A stretch of 64,000 nucleotides of DNA from Rathayibacter caricis DSM 15933 (GCF_003044275.1 NZ_PZPL01000001.1:1364001-1428000); one strand, 5' to 3'. Positions 50,964 to 60,645 are shown, counted from the first letter of the stretch. A program made the numbers and translations. Notes: generated from the sequence alone by a model not told the origin.

Positions 50964-51134
50964 ATGTACAGCAACCTCTCGCCCGCCCTGGGTGCCGGAG
51001 CCGGCGCCGGAGTCCTCGCGTCGACCGGCTTCAACTCGCTGTGGTTCGGCCTGGCGGCCTTCGCCCTCATCGCCACGGGCACCGCGATCATGCGCATCGT
51101 GCCGCGCCGTCACCGCGAGGTCGAGGAGGTCTGA
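50964..51134 (+). CDS. Mini membrane protein of the GT2 operon
   Basis: 56 aa. Starts MYSNLSPALGAGAGAGVLA, has one hydrophobic span (about 26-44), and ends in a basic/acidic tail (RRHREVEEV). GGAAGGAAG lies upstream of the ATG. It follows the GT2 gene by 21 bp and may be an accessory subunit. Confidence 0.65.
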   Translation: MYSNLSPALGAGAGAGVLASTGFNSLWFGLAAFALIATGTAIMRIVPRRHREVEEV

Positions 51135-51137
51135 GCC

Positions 51138-52619
51138 TCAGCGGGTGACGGACGCGGTCGCCGCCGAGGTGCGCACGGTGCTCGTGTAGCCGGTCTTCGT
51201 GCCGGTCACCGACACCGTGATCTTCGAGCCGAGCAGCAGAGTGCCCACCTTGTAGGAGGCAGCGGTCGCTCCGCTGATCGCTACTCCGTTCGCCCGCCAC
51301 TGGTACTTCAGCGTCACGGGTGACGGACCCCAGGTGCCCGGCTTGGCCGTCAGCGTCGAGCCGATCCTGGCGCTCCCCGAGATCGTCGGCGTCGCCGCGG
51401 TCAGCGTGCCGGTGGCGACCGGCGCCGTGGGAGCGGAGGTGCGGGTCTCGGGCGCGAAGCCGGCCTTCGAGCCGGTCACGTCGACGGTGAGGACCGCCCC
51501 CGCGGTCGCGCTGGTCGCCGTGTACGTCGCGCCTGTCGCCCCGCTGATCGGCACGCCGTTCGCCTCCCACTGGTACGAGAGGGCGACCGGAGCGGGAGTC
51601 CACACGCCGGGCTGCACGGTCAGCGTCGAGCCGACCTTCGCGGTCCCCGTGATCACGGGGACGCCGGCGCTCAGCGCGGCGTCGGAGCGGTAGACGGCGA
51701 CGTGGTCGACGCTCATGGTGCCGCCCGAGGACTTCGGCGCGCTCGCGCTGTCGCAGCCGCAGACCCCGTTCGGCAGGCCGCCTCCGATCGCGAGGTTCAG
51801 GATCAGGAAGTAGTCGTTGCCGATCGCGGCGCTCCAGGCCTCCGGGCTGAGGCCGGCCTGCTCGACGGTGTGGCGGACCTCGCCGTCGACGAGGAACTGC
51901 AGCGACTCCTGGCCGGCGACGCGCCGATCGATGAGCGCGGAGTAGGTGTGGAACTCGGTCAGGCAGCCGACGCAGTCCTGCAGTCCGCTCGTCAGCCCGT
52001 ACGGCTCGTCGCACTCGCCGGCGTCGACGAGGTCGCAGTGGAAGGTCTGGATGACCTGCGAGGTGCCGTTGACCGCCTCGAGGATGTCGATCTCCCCGGT
52101 CCGCGGCCAGTCGATCGCTCCGTTCTCGTCGAGGCCCAGCGCCCAGAACGCGGGCCAGTAGCCGGTCGCCTGCACGGGGTTCGGCTGGCGGATCGACGCG
52201 GTCATCAGCAGCTGCCCGCCGGCCGGCGCCGAGAACGACTTGTCGGCGGTGATGATGCGGCCGGAGGTCCAGGCTCCCGACGCGTCGCGGAGCGCCCGGA
52301 TGCTGAGGTTGCCGGCGCCGTCGAGGAACACGTTGCTGGTGGAGGCGGTGGTGCGGTCGATCGCGCCGGTGCCCCAGGTGCCGAGCTCGTGGATCCACGC
52401 GGAGCCCGCGGGGGAGCCGGCCGCGCCGGTGAAGTCGTCGGCGAAGACGGTGGTCCAGCCCTCGGCGGGCGCGGGGGCGGCGAGAGCGACGGCAGCGGCG
52501 GGGGTGCTCGTCTCGGCGGCCTCGGCGGTCGGGACGGAGGCTCCTCCGCTCAGTGCGACCACGGTCGCGACGGACGCGATCGCGGCCAGGACACTCGTTC
52601 GAACGGCTCGTAGACGCAC
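51138..52619 (-). CDS. Secreted GH16 beta-glucanase with two C-terminal beta modules
   Basis: 493 aa. Signal peptide (about 1-35), GH16 domain (about 52-310) with the catalytic motif GEIDILEAVNG near 178 and WPAFWALG near 155, and two repeated beta modules each with YQWxANGVxISGAT. Likely a laminarinase or related endo-beta-1,3-glucanase. The GTG at 52619 has AGGGG upstream; an ATG at 52670 would extend the signal region unnaturally. It converges on the GT2 operon. Confidence 0.88.
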   Translation of the reverse strand: MRLRAVRTSVLAAIASVATVVALSGGASVPTAEAAETSTPAAAVALAAPAPAEGWTTVFADDFTGAAGSPAGSAWIHELGTWGTGAIDRTTASTSNVFLDGAGNLSIRALRDASGAWTSGRIITADKSFSAPAGGQLLMTASIRQPNPVQATGYWPAFWALGLDENGAIDWPRTGEIDILEAVNGTSQVIQTFHCDLVDAGECDEPYGLTSGLQDCVGCLTEFHTYSALIDRRVAGQESLQFLVDGEVRHTVEQAGLSPEAWSAAIGNDYFLILNLAIGGGLPNGVCGCDSASAPKSSGGTMSVDHVAVYRSDAALSAGVPVITGTAKVGSTLTVQPGVWTPAPVALSYQWEANGVPISGATGATYTATSATAGAVLTVDVTGSKAGFAPETRTSAPTAPVATGTLTAATPTISGSARIGSTLTAKPGTWGPSPVTLKYQWRANGVAISGATAASYKVGTLLLGSKITVSVTGTKTGYTSTVRTSAATASVTR

Positions 52620-53042
52620 GGCGGACCCCTGTCTTCCTCGGCGGACCGAGGCGGCCCCTCGTTCTCGCACCGCAGGTTAGGAGCGGGCGTCGAGGGTCGC
52701 TCACCCGTCGCTCGGGGGTCAAAGACTGAACGGAACCTCAGCTTGTGCTGGATGTCCACCGGACGAGGGGCGGTCTTCAGGCGGAGGGCGGCCGTCGAGG
52801 TGTGCAACCGAGGTCGGGAGCGTCGGCGAGCCCCTTCCGACGCCGATCCGCCCCGTTCGACCTCGGTTGCGAGCCGTGGGACCCGCACAAGTAAGGAGGA
52901 GAGCGTCGACGTCGCCAGCGACGGAGCGATCGCGCCGCTCAGCCTCATCTCTGCAGGTCGGAAGCCCGACACCGTGGTCCACCGCCGCAGCAGCGGCCGC
53001 AGCCCCCTCGCCTCCACCCGCCCCCGCCTACGATGGACCGCG
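52620..53042. other. Divergent intergenic region
   Basis: Holds promoters for the GH16 gene and for the permease operon. No clear gene, repeat or known regulator box found. Confidence 0.5.
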
Positions 53043-54059
53043 ATGTCGATCGCCGCCCCGCCCCGCCCCCGGTCCCGCACCGGTCGCCGAGTGGGCATCG
53101 GGCTCGCCCTCGTCGCCGCCGCCGTCGCGCTGCGGCTGCTCTCGCCGGACGCCGCGGGCGACGTGCTCTCGGACGCGATGCGCGACTTCCTCACCCTCTC
53201 GATCAGCGTCGTCATCGAGTCGCTGCCGTTCGTGTTCCTGGGCATCGTGCTCTCGATCGCCGTGCAGCTCTGGGTGCCCGAGGCGGTGCTGCTGCGGGTC
53301 CTGCCCAAGCGCGCCCTGCCGCGGCGCATGGTGATCTCGCTGCTCGGCGTGCTCCTCCCGGTCTGCGAGTGCGGCAACGTGCCGCTGGCTCGCGGGCTGA
53401 TCGTGAAGGGGCTGTCGGTCTCGGAGTCGATGACGTTCCTGCTCGCCGCTCCGATCGTGAATCCGATCACGATCATCACGACCTACCAGGCGTTCGGCTG
53501 GGAGGACGGGATCCTCGTCTGGCGCATCGTCGGCGGCTTCGTGATCGCGAACCTCGTCGGCTGGATCTTCAGCCGCCACTCCGAGCCGATGTCGCTGCTC
53601 ACCGACCGCTTCCGCGCGGCCTGCGAGGCGGGGGAGCGCGCCCCCGGGACCCTCCGCGCCCGCTCCCGCCGCAGCGTCCTGCTCTTCGCCGAGGAGACCG
53701 GCGCGATGCTGCCGGCGCTGTTCGTCGGCTCGGCCATCGCGGGGCTGATCCAGGTCGGCGTCTCGCGCGACGTGCTCACCACGCTCGGCGGCAACCCGCT
53801 CTGGTCGGTGCTCGCGCTGATGGTCCTCGCCTTCGTCATCTCGATCTGCTCGAACGTCGACGCCTTCTTCGTGCTGTCCTTCGGCTCCACGTTCCTGCCC
53901 GGCGGCATCATCGCGTTCCTCGTCTTCGGTCCGATGATCGACATCAAGATGCTGGCGCTGCTGCGCACCACCTTCTCGGTGCCCACCCTCGTGCGGATGA
54001 CGGTCCTGGTCGGACTCTGCTCCGCCGTCCTCGGATTGGCGGTCAACTATGCGCTCTGA
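53043..54059 (+). CDS. YraQ/DUF318-family permease
   Basis: 338 aa with about eight membrane spans. The family signature LLPVCECGNVPLARGL (near residue 105) and AAPIVNPITIITTYQAFG are intact, and the Cys pair may bind a metal or thiol substrate. The ATG at 53043 is chosen over an upstream frame with poor codon use. First of three overlapping genes with TIGR03943. The exported substrate is unknown. Confidence 0.87.
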   Translation: MSIAAPPRPRSRTGRRVGIGLALVAAAVALRLLSPDAAGDVLSDAMRDFLTLSISVVIESLPFVFLGIVLSIAVQLWVPEAVLLRVLPKRALPRRMVISLLGVLLPVCECGNVPLARGLIVKGLSVSESMTFLLAAPIVNPITIITTYQAFGWEDGILVWRIVGGFVIANLVGWIFSRHSEPMSLLTDRFRAACEAGERAPGTLRARSRRSVLLFAEETGAMLPALFVGSAIAGLIQVGVSRDVLTTLGGNPLWSVLALMVLAFVISICSNVDAFFVLSFGSTFLPGGIIAFLVFGPMIDIKMLALLRTTFSVPTLVRMTVLVGLCSAVLGLAVNYAL

Positions 54060-54840
54060 GCGACTCCTCACCCGCTGGAAGGGCGTGGTCCTCAGCGTCA
54101 TCGGCGTCGTGTCGACGCTCTGGCTCGCGGCGACCGGTCGGCTCGGCCTCTACATCCACCCGCGCTACTTCGAGTTCACGGTGATCCTCGCCGTGATCGC
54201 GGCGGTGCTGCTGCTGCTCGCCTTCGCGATCGTGCCGGGCGCCGACGAGAGCGAGGGAGCGAGTGTCGAGGAGTCGGACGCGCACGGCCACCTGCACGAT
54301 CACGCGGCCGGGAACCCGTGGCGGGCGCGGCTGGCGGTGCTCGGCGGGGTCGCGATCATCGTGGCCGCGGGAGTCGCGCTGCTCGTGGTGCCGCCCGCCG
54401 CGCTCACCGCGGGCACCGCCGTGCAGCGCGAGGTGAACACGAGCGCGGTCGACACCAGCGCCGTCGTCGATGCGCCCACCGGCGACTACGCGTCCTTCTC
54501 GGTGCGCGACTGGGCCACGCTGCTGCGCTCCGGAGCGAGCGAGCAGTTCCTCGCGGGCACGACCGCGACGGTCAGCGGATTCGTGACCCCCGACGCCGAC
54601 GACCCCGAGAACGTCTTCTACGTCGCCCGCTTCGTCGTCACGTGCTGCGCCGTCGACGCGCAGCCGGTCGGCGTCCCCGTGTACCAGCCGGGCTGGGCCG
54701 ACACCTACACCGAGGGCCAGTGGCTCGAGATGTCCGGCGGCTTCGCGGCGAACGCGAGCGTGACGAGCGCCGAGGCGGTCGTGCTCGAGCCGTCGGCGGT
54801 CGCCGAGATCGACGAGCCGGCGATGCCGTATGTCTACTGA
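54049..54840 (+). CDS. TIGR03943-family membrane protein
   Basis: 263 aa. Two membrane spans at the start (about 11-32 and 42-63), a His-rich loop (SDAHGHLHDHAAG), a third span near 90-115, and a C-terminal domain with VVTCCAVDAQPVGVPVY. This protein is the regular partner of DUF318 permeases. It overlaps the permease gene by 11 bp. Confidence 0.85.
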   Translation: MRSERLLTRWKGVVLSVIGVVSTLWLAATGRLGLYIHPRYFEFTVILAVIAAVLLLLAFAIVPGADESEGASVEESDAHGHLHDHAAGNPWRARLAVLGGVAIIVAAGVALLVVPPAALTAGTAVQREVNTSAVDTSAVVDAPTGDYASFSVRDWATLLRSGASEQFLAGTTATVSGFVTPDADDPENVFYVARFVVTCCAVDAQPVGVPVYQPGWADTYTEGQWLEMSGGFAANASVTSAEAVVLEPSAVAEIDEPAMPYVY

Positions 54841-56266
54841 TCCCTGGGGTGAGGACGCGGGGGAGTTCCGGCCGCGCCGCTCCCGGGAGCCGCGTGCCGC
54901 CTCCGCCCGCGGCTTCTCCCGCGTGTTCTGGGGCGCGACCCTGGCCCTGGTGCTCGGCGTCGGCGGGCTGACCGCCGCGACGATCGGCAAGGGGCCCCGC
55001 GTGACCTCGCTCGAGGTCAGCGCCGACGGCGTGGTCGAGCGCGACGGCGGACGGGCCCGGGTGCACCTCGATCAGGACCTCGATCCCGACGCGCTCGAGC
55101 GCGTCACCGTGACTCCCGAGGCCGAGCACGCCGTCGAGCTCGAGGACGGAGTGGTCACCGTCACCTTCGCCGACACCCTCCGCTACGCGACGGAGTACTC
55201 GATCGCGATCGACGACGCGCGCGGCCTCGCGACCGGCGCGACGGCGGACGTGACCGCCTCCTTCACGACGAAGGACCCCGACCTGTTCACCCTCGACCGC
55301 ACCGCTGATCCGGCCGAGCCCGACGCGATCCGCGTGCGCCCGCTGTCCGGAGGGGAGGCGCGCGTCGTCGCCACCGCCGACCGCATCCAGGACTACGTCG
55401 TGGTGGGTCCGCTGCTCGTGCTGGCGACCCTCGAGCCCGACGACACGAACCTCCTCCGGACCGTCGCGCTCGACACCGGCGACGAGGGCGTCATCCCGCT
55501 GCCCGGACCGGGCGTCGTGCGCGAGCTGCACGCGGCGTCCGAGAAGGGCGTGCTGGGCTGGACCTTCACCGGCGAGGCGCCGACGGGTCCGCTCGACCGC
55601 GCGCTCTACTCCTACGACCTCACCGATCAGAAGGCCGAGGCGGTCGCGGTCACCGGGATCGACGGCGGCCCTCTGCGCGCCCGCGACTGGCTGTTCGTGC
55701 CGGGCACCACCTCCGTGGTCACCCACTCCGTCGACGACACGGTGCTGCTGGTAGACCTGCTCGTGCCCGGAGCGATCAGCCCGCTCGGCCAGCACGCCGA
55801 GCTGCGCGGCTTCGTGCCCGGAGCGAACCGGCTCGTGGTCGCGGACCCCGACCGCGGCGCGCTGATCGACCTGGCCGACGGTTCGGTCGAGACGCTCGCG
55901 CTGCCGGTCGCCGATGTGAGCGCGACCGCGTCGCCGGTGCAGCTGCTGCTGCTCGACTCCTCGAGCTACGTCGAGCTCGAGGCCGAGTACTCGCCCGAGG
56001 ACGGATCGACGCAGTACTCGGTCGTGCGGGTCGACGCGAGCGGCACGACCGAGATCTTCCGCACGTCGCCGACGGGTCGCATCCGGAGCATCTGCCTCTC
56101 GCCGAACGGGCAGTTCCTGGCCGTCGAGGCGGTGTCGGTCGAGGGCGAGCCCGACGACTACCCCGAGGTGCCGGGCTTCAGCGCGACCTCGACGGTGCTC
56201 GTCGACCTCGGCTCGGGCGACACCTCCCGCAGCGTGAACGGCGTCTCGCGCGACTGGTGCGCGTAG
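54830..56266 (+). CDS. Membrane-anchored beta-propeller-like protein
   Basis: 478 aa. One span near 30-50, then an Ig-like domain (about 58-145) and a repeat-rich beta region resembling a propeller (about 155-470). It ends with SICLSPNGQFLAVEAV and NGVSRDWCA. It overlaps the TIGR03943 gene by 11 bp, so the three proteins probably form one export complex; function unknown. Confidence 0.7.
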   Translation: MSTDPWGEDAGEFRPRRSREPRAASARGFSRVFWGATLALVLGVGGLTAATIGKGPRVTSLEVSADGVVERDGGRARVHLDQDLDPDALERVTVTPEAEHAVELEDGVVTVTFADTLRYATEYSIAIDDARGLATGATADVTASFTTKDPDLFTLDRTADPAEPDAIRVRPLSGGEARVVATADRIQDYVVVGPLLVLATLEPDDTNLLRTVALDTGDEGVIPLPGPGVVRELHAASEKGVLGWTFTGEAPTGPLDRALYSYDLTDQKAEAVAVTGIDGGPLRARDWLFVPGTTSVVTHSVDDTVLLVDLLVPGAISPLGQHAELRGFVPGANRLVVADPDRGALIDLADGSVETLALPVADVSATASPVQLLLLDSSSYVELEAEYSPEDGSTQYSVVRVDASGTTEIFRTSPTGRIRSICLSPNGQFLAVEAVSVEGEPDDYPEVPGFSATSTVLVDLGSGDTSRSVNGVSRDWCA

Positions 56267-56274
56267 GGGCTGCT

Positions 56275-56620
56275 GCTGATCGAGTAGGCCCCGCGGGGGC
56301 CGTATCGAGATCCCCTTTTCCCGGGACTGTTGGCTGACGTGGGTCTCGATACGCCGCTGCGCGGCTACTCGACCAGCAGAGGGGGCCCGCGCCTCCTTGC
56401 TGATCGAGTAGGCCCGGAGGGCCGTATGGAGATCCCCTGTTCCCGGGACTGCTGGCTCACGTGGGTCTCGATACGCCGCTGCGCGGCTACTCGACCAGCA
56501 GAGGGGGCCCGCGCCTCCTTGCTGATCGAGTAGGCCCCGCAGGGGCCTACTCGACCAGCAGAGGGGGCCCGCGCCTCCTTGCTGATCGAGTAGGCCCCGC
56601 AGGGGCCGTATCGAGATCCC
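56275..56620. repeat. Cluster of family A repeats
   Basis: Two full copies at 56275-56378 and 56399-56500, a collapsed copy at 56521-56560 and a half copy from 56581. They lie between convergent genes. Starts are 124, 122 and 60 bp apart, consistent with unequal exchange. Confidence 0.85.
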
Positions 56621-56648
56621 CCGTCACCAGAACTGCGGGCCCGCGCAC

Positions 56649-57104
56649 CTACTCCACCGGCGGCGTGTCGAACCGCTCGCCCTCGGCGCGGCCGGGCATC
56701 AGGAACCAGATCATCAGCACCACCCAGCCCGCGATCGGGATCAGGATGATCAGGAACCACGTGCCGCTGCGACCGACGTCGTGCAGCCGCCGCCAGATCA
56801 GCGCGAGTCCGGGGATCAGCGTCACCAGGGCGATCAGGATCGACAGCCCGGTGACCCACGGCGTCGCGAAGTCCGTCCCCGTCGAGAAGGGCGACGTCGT
56901 GAACGTGTAGCGCGACAGCGACCCGTCGGCCCACCGCAGCAGGAGGTTCACGATCAGGGTGGCGAGGATGATCCACCAGTACTCCGCTCGGCTCGCGCGC
57001 CCGCTGAACGTCGCGTACTTGCGGAAGAAGCGGGTGATCGCCTCACCGGCGGGCGCTCCCGGGTAGGGCAGATGCAGCGGAGGAGTCGGCGCGGTCCGGC
57101 TCAT
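56649..57104 (-). CDS. DUF805 membrane protein
   Basis: 151 aa with three or four membrane spans. The motifs KYATFSGRASRAEYWW and LALIWRRLHDVGRSGTWF are typical of DUF805. Biological role unknown. The ATG at 57104 is used; upstream sequence is out of family. Confidence 0.85.
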   Translation of the reverse strand: MSRTAPTPPLHLPYPGAPAGEAITRFFRKYATFSGRASRAEYWWIILATLIVNLLLRWADGSLSRYTFTTSPFSTGTDFATPWVTGLSILIALVTLIPGLALIWRRLHDVGRSGTWFLIILIPIAGWVVLMIWFLMPGRAEGERFDTPPVE

Positions 57105-57252
57105 GCGGGAAGTCCGGCGTCGGCAGTCGTCTGGGCCATCCTCCGACGCTACGCCGCGGAACGCCGCGCGCCCTCCCTCGCGAGGGGGAGCGGACGTGCT
57201 CGGCAGCGGATCGACTCCGCTCGTACTCGGCGGAGTGCTCGAGTGGACGCGG

Positions 57253-57375
57253 GACGGGGTGCGACGACCTGCCAGGGCCCGGTTCGCGTCGACTCGTGCG
57301 CCGGGCGACAGACGAGAGGACGTAAGACGGGGTGCGTTGACCAGCGAGGGCCCGGTCCGCGTCCAGTCGTGCGCC
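57253..57375. repeat. 50-bp direct repeat pair
   Basis: 57253-57302 and 57326-57375 share GACGGGGTGCG at the left, GGGCCCGGT in the middle and CGTGCGCC at the right. GAGTGGACGCGG flanks the pair at 57241 and 57388. The rest of the gap 57105-57425 holds no gene. Confidence 0.65.
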
Positions 57376-57425
57376 ATGCCCCTTGCGAGTGGACGCGGAA
57401 CGGGTTCAGGCGTCGACTTACGCGC

Positions 57426-58652
57426 TCACGCGCTCACGCGCTCCGCCCGACCCTGCACCGGAGCCGCGGCCCGGCCCGCGCGCCACTCCACCAGCAGGCT
57501 CACCACGAGCCCGAGGGCCACGATGCCGAGGGCGAACCAGGGCAGCGTGCCGAGGCCGCTGCCGTCGATGACCAGGCCGCCCACGATCGCTCCGCCGCCG
57601 ATGCCGATGTTGAACGCCGTCGTCTGCAGGGCGGCGGCGAGGCTGCGCAGCTGGAAGGAGGCGGTCCGCAGCATCCGCGTCTGCAGCATCGCAGGGATGC
57701 CTCCGAACGCGATGTTCCAGACGACCGCCGCGACGACCACGAGCGCCGGCACTCCGGAGCCCGCCGCGAACGACAGCCCCGCGAGAGCCGCGAGGACCGC
57801 GAGGGCGGCCACCACGAATCCGGAGCGGGGGAACCGGTCGGTCGCGAAGCCCGCGAGCACGAGGCCCACGGCTCCCGCACCGCCGAAGGCGAACAGCACG
57901 AGCGGGATCGTGTCGGGCGCGAACTGCGCCTCCTCCAGCCACGGCGTGATGTAGGTCGAGAGCGTGTTCTGGCCGATCAGCACCAGCAGGATCACGAGGC
58001 AGACGCCGAGGATCCGGGGCAGCGACCGGTCCTTGCGCGCGGGGAGGCGGATCTCGCCGGTGCGCACCGGGACGATGTGCTCGACCGCGGGGAGGTAGCG
58101 GATGACGACGAGCGCGAGGATCAGGACGATGCCGCCGAGGATCGCGAAGGTCGGCCGCCAGCCGAACGCGTGACCGAGCGCCGTGCCCACCGGCACGCCG
58201 AGCACGAACGCCGCGGAGCCGCCTCCCGCCGTGATCGCGGTCGCCCGGCCGAGGTGCTCGGGAGCGACGAGGTGCGCGGAGTAGGCGGCGACGACCGCCC
58301 AGAACAGGCCGTGGGCGAGCCCGCCGAGGATCCGGGCGCCGACCAGCAGCTCGAAGGTCGGCGCGAGGGCCGCGAGGACGTTCGCGACCGCGATCGTGCC
58401 GAGCGCGACGAGCACGAGGCTCTTCCGCGAGAAGCGCTGCGTGACGAGGGTCAGCGGAGTCGTCGCCACCACGACCGTCGCCGCGAAGATCGTGACCAGC
58501 TGGCCGGTCAGCGGGATGCTCACGCCGAGGTCGCGCGACATGTCGGGGATGAGCCCGGTCGGCAGGAACTCGCTCGTCACCGAGACGAAGATCGCGCCGG
58601 CCAGCGTGAGCAGGCCGATCCAGGGGAACACGGGGGTCTTGACGTCGGTCAA
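57426..58652 (-). CDS. MFS transporter (DHA1-type)
   Basis: 408 aa with twelve predicted spans. Motifs include SVTSEFLPTGLIPDMSRDLGVS and TQRFSRKSLVLVALG after span 2, as in sugar- or drug-efflux members. No ATG is available; a TTG at 58652 is the most likely start, and the frame upstream looks non-coding. The 322-bp gap to 58974 shows nothing else. Confidence 0.82.
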   Translation of the reverse strand: MTDVKTPVFPWIGLLTLAGAIFVSVTSEFLPTGLIPDMSRDLGVSIPLTGQLVTIFAATVVVATTPLTLVTQRFSRKSLVLVALGTIAVANVLAALAPTFELLVGARILGGLAHGLFWAVVAAYSAHLVAPEHLGRATAITAGGGSAAFVLGVPVGTALGHAFGWRPTFAILGGIVLILALVVIRYLPAVEHIVPVRTGEIRLPARKDRSLPRILGVCLVILLVLIGQNTLSTYITPWLEEAQFAPDTIPLVLFAFGGAGAVGLVLAGFATDRFPRSGFVVAALAVLAALAGLSFAAGSGVPALVVVAAVVWNIAFGGIPAMLQTRMLRTASFQLRSLAAALQTTAFNIGIGGGAIVGGLVIDGSGLGTLPWFALGIVALGLVVSLLVEWRAGRAAAPVQGRAERVSA

Positions 58653-58974
58653 CGGAGTCCAAGCGGGGGAGGGGGCGGAGGGGGACCCTCCAGCGTCGCA
58701 CGCCGCCGGGGCCGGAGGCGGCGGGCGACGGATTCTGGACAGGGGGTGTTCATGTGGGCGGATGCGGCTCCGATCGCCCTCAGAACTGAGGCTGAGGGGC
58801 TCGAACGAGGCGGAATCGCTCGGATCGGCGTGACCGGCCTTGGTTCTGCAGGCGGATCGGCGATGACCGCACCGTCGACCCTCCTCCATCGCCTCGGACG
58901 CGGAGAGGTCCACGCGACGACCGGCGGCCCGCGCCGGTTCCGCCGACAGCTGTCGTGCACCTACGGTCGTAACC

Positions 58975-60171
58975 ATGCCCCCCTCCGTCGCCCGCCGTCG
59001 CCTCGCGATCTTCGCCTTCATGCTCGTCTTCGGCATCGGGATGGCGTCGTGGGTGGTCCGCACGCCCGCCGTGCGCGATCTGCTCAGCGCCTCGACCGCG
59101 CAGATGGGGCTCGTGCTGCTCGGGCTCTCGGTCGGCTCGATGACCGGCGTCCTCTCCTCCGCGGCGATCGTGCGGCGCCGGGGAGTGCGGTTCACGGTGA
59201 CGATCGGCGGCGTCTCGTTCACGAGCGGAGTCGCGCTCGTCGGTCTCGCGGCGGACCTCTCGTCGGCTCCGGGCGTCTTCGTCGGCCTCGCGCTCGTGGG
59301 CCTCGGCATCGGCGTGTCCGAGATCGCGCTGAACCTCGAGGGCGCGGCGCTCGAAGCGGTCTCGGGTCGCTCGGTCCTCCCGGCGCTGCACGGCTGCTTC
59401 AGCCTCGGCACCGTCCTCGGCGCGGTGGCCGGCATCGGGCTGACCGCGATCGACTTCCCCGTGCTCTGGCAGCTGCTGGCGGTGGCGGCGCTCAGCGCGG
59501 CGCTGCTCGTCACGGTCATCCGCTCGGTGCCGACCGACACGGGCAAGATCGTGCCGGGAGCGCCCGGGGAGCCGGCCGCGGTGCGCGCGGGCGGACCGGT
59601 CTGGCGGCAGCCGCGCGTGCTCGCGCTCGGGGCGATCGTGCTCGCGCTGGCGCTGGCCGAGGGCTCGGCCATGGACTGGCTGCCGCTGCTGATGGTCGAC
59701 GGCTACGGAGCGACCGCCACGGTCGGCACGATCGTGTTCGCCGGATTCGCGGCGGCGATGACCGTCGGGCGCTTCGTCGGCGGTCCGCTGCTCGCCCGGT
59801 TCGGCAACGTGGCCGTGCTGCGGGCGAGCGCGCTGGTGTCGGCCGCCGGGATAGCGGTCGTGGTGTTCGCGGACAGCGCGGCGATGGCCGGAGTCGCGGT
59901 CGCGCTGTGGGGGCTGGGTGCGGCGCTCGGGTTCCCCGTCACGCTCTCCTCGGCCGCCGACAGCGACGACCCGACCGCGACCGTCGCGGCGGTGGCGACC
60001 GCCGGGTACGTGGCGTTCCTGGTCGGGCCCCCGCTGCTCGGATTCCTCGGCGAGCACTTCGGCCTGCGCGGCGCGATGATCGTGGTCCTCGTGCTGGTCG
60101 CGGCGGTGTCGCTGCTCACCGGAGCGGCCCGGCCGCGCGCCGCCGCCGAGCGCGTGGCGGAGCCGGCCTGA
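58975..60171 (+). CDS. MFS transporter (YbjJ/FucP-like)
   Basis: 398 aa, twelve spans. FGIGMASWVVRTPAVRDLL at span 1 and NLEGAALEAVSGRSVLPALHGCFSLGTVLG are typical of this sugar-transporter-like subgroup. The ATG at 58975 has no ribosome-binding site; TACGGT lies about eight bases upstream, so the message may be leaderless. The substrate is unknown. Confidence 0.85.
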   Translation: MPPSVARRRLAIFAFMLVFGIGMASWVVRTPAVRDLLSASTAQMGLVLLGLSVGSMTGVLSSAAIVRRRGVRFTVTIGGVSFTSGVALVGLAADLSSAPGVFVGLALVGLGIGVSEIALNLEGAALEAVSGRSVLPALHGCFSLGTVLGAVAGIGLTAIDFPVLWQLLAVAALSAALLVTVIRSVPTDTGKIVPGAPGEPAAVRAGGPVWRQPRVLALGAIVLALALAEGSAMDWLPLLMVDGYGATATVGTIVFAGFAAAMTVGRFVGGPLLARFGNVAVLRASALVSAAGIAVVVFADSAAMAGVAVALWGLGAALGFPVTLSSAADSDDPTATVAAVATAGYVAFLVGPPLLGFLGEHFGLRGAMIVVLVLVAAVSLLTGAARPRAAAERVAEPA

Positions 60172-60179
60172 CGCCCCCT

Positions 60180-60272
60180 GCTGGTCGAGCAGCGCCGCAG
60201 GCGCGTATCGAGACCCGCGATGTCCTGGAGCCGGGGGGACCTCGATAAGCGCTGCGCGCTACTCGATCAGCG
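60180..60272. repeat. Intergenic repeat, family A
   Basis: GCTGGTCGAG at the left and CTACTCGATCAGC at the right. It reaches into the 3' end of the next minus-strand gene, supplying its last codons LIE and stop. Confidence 0.75.
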
Positions 60273-60645
60273 GGCCCGCTCGCCGGTCGAGGGGGCGCCG
60301 TGCTGCGACGGTGATCGCGACTCCGGCCAGGACACCGAGTGTCGCGAGGGAGGCGACCACGGTGGCGTCCCACTGAGGATGCGCGATCGACACGGGGGCG
60401 GTCGCCGTGTTCGGATTGTCGTACGTGCAGGTCAGTCCGAGCGGGAACAGGGTGCGCTCGCCGCCGACGTTGATGGCTTCAGGGTGTGGCGCGAGTCCCT
60501 GCGGGTAGGGATACTGCTGGCATTGCTCCCACAGCTGATCGCGGGGACTGCCGTCCGAGCCTCCGATCGCCACGGTCGCCACCGCCACCGGCGCGAGGAG
60601 CGCGACGGCGAGGATCCCCACGAGTCGCAGTCGTTCCGCCTCCAC
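60259..60645 (-). CDS. Small two-span membrane protein
   Basis: 128 aa with spans near 8-28 and 95-115 and an extracellular loop holding two cysteines (CQQYPY and LTCTYDN). The last residues, PLIE, and the stop come from a family A repeat, so the natural C-terminus may have been replaced. Function unknown. Confidence 0.65.
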   Translation of the reverse strand: MEAERLRLVGILAVALLAPVAVATVAIGGSDGSPRDQLWEQCQQYPYPQGLAPHPEAINVGGERTLFPLGLTCTYDNPNTATAPVSIAHPQWDATVVASLATLGVLAGVAITVAARRPLDRRAGPLIE

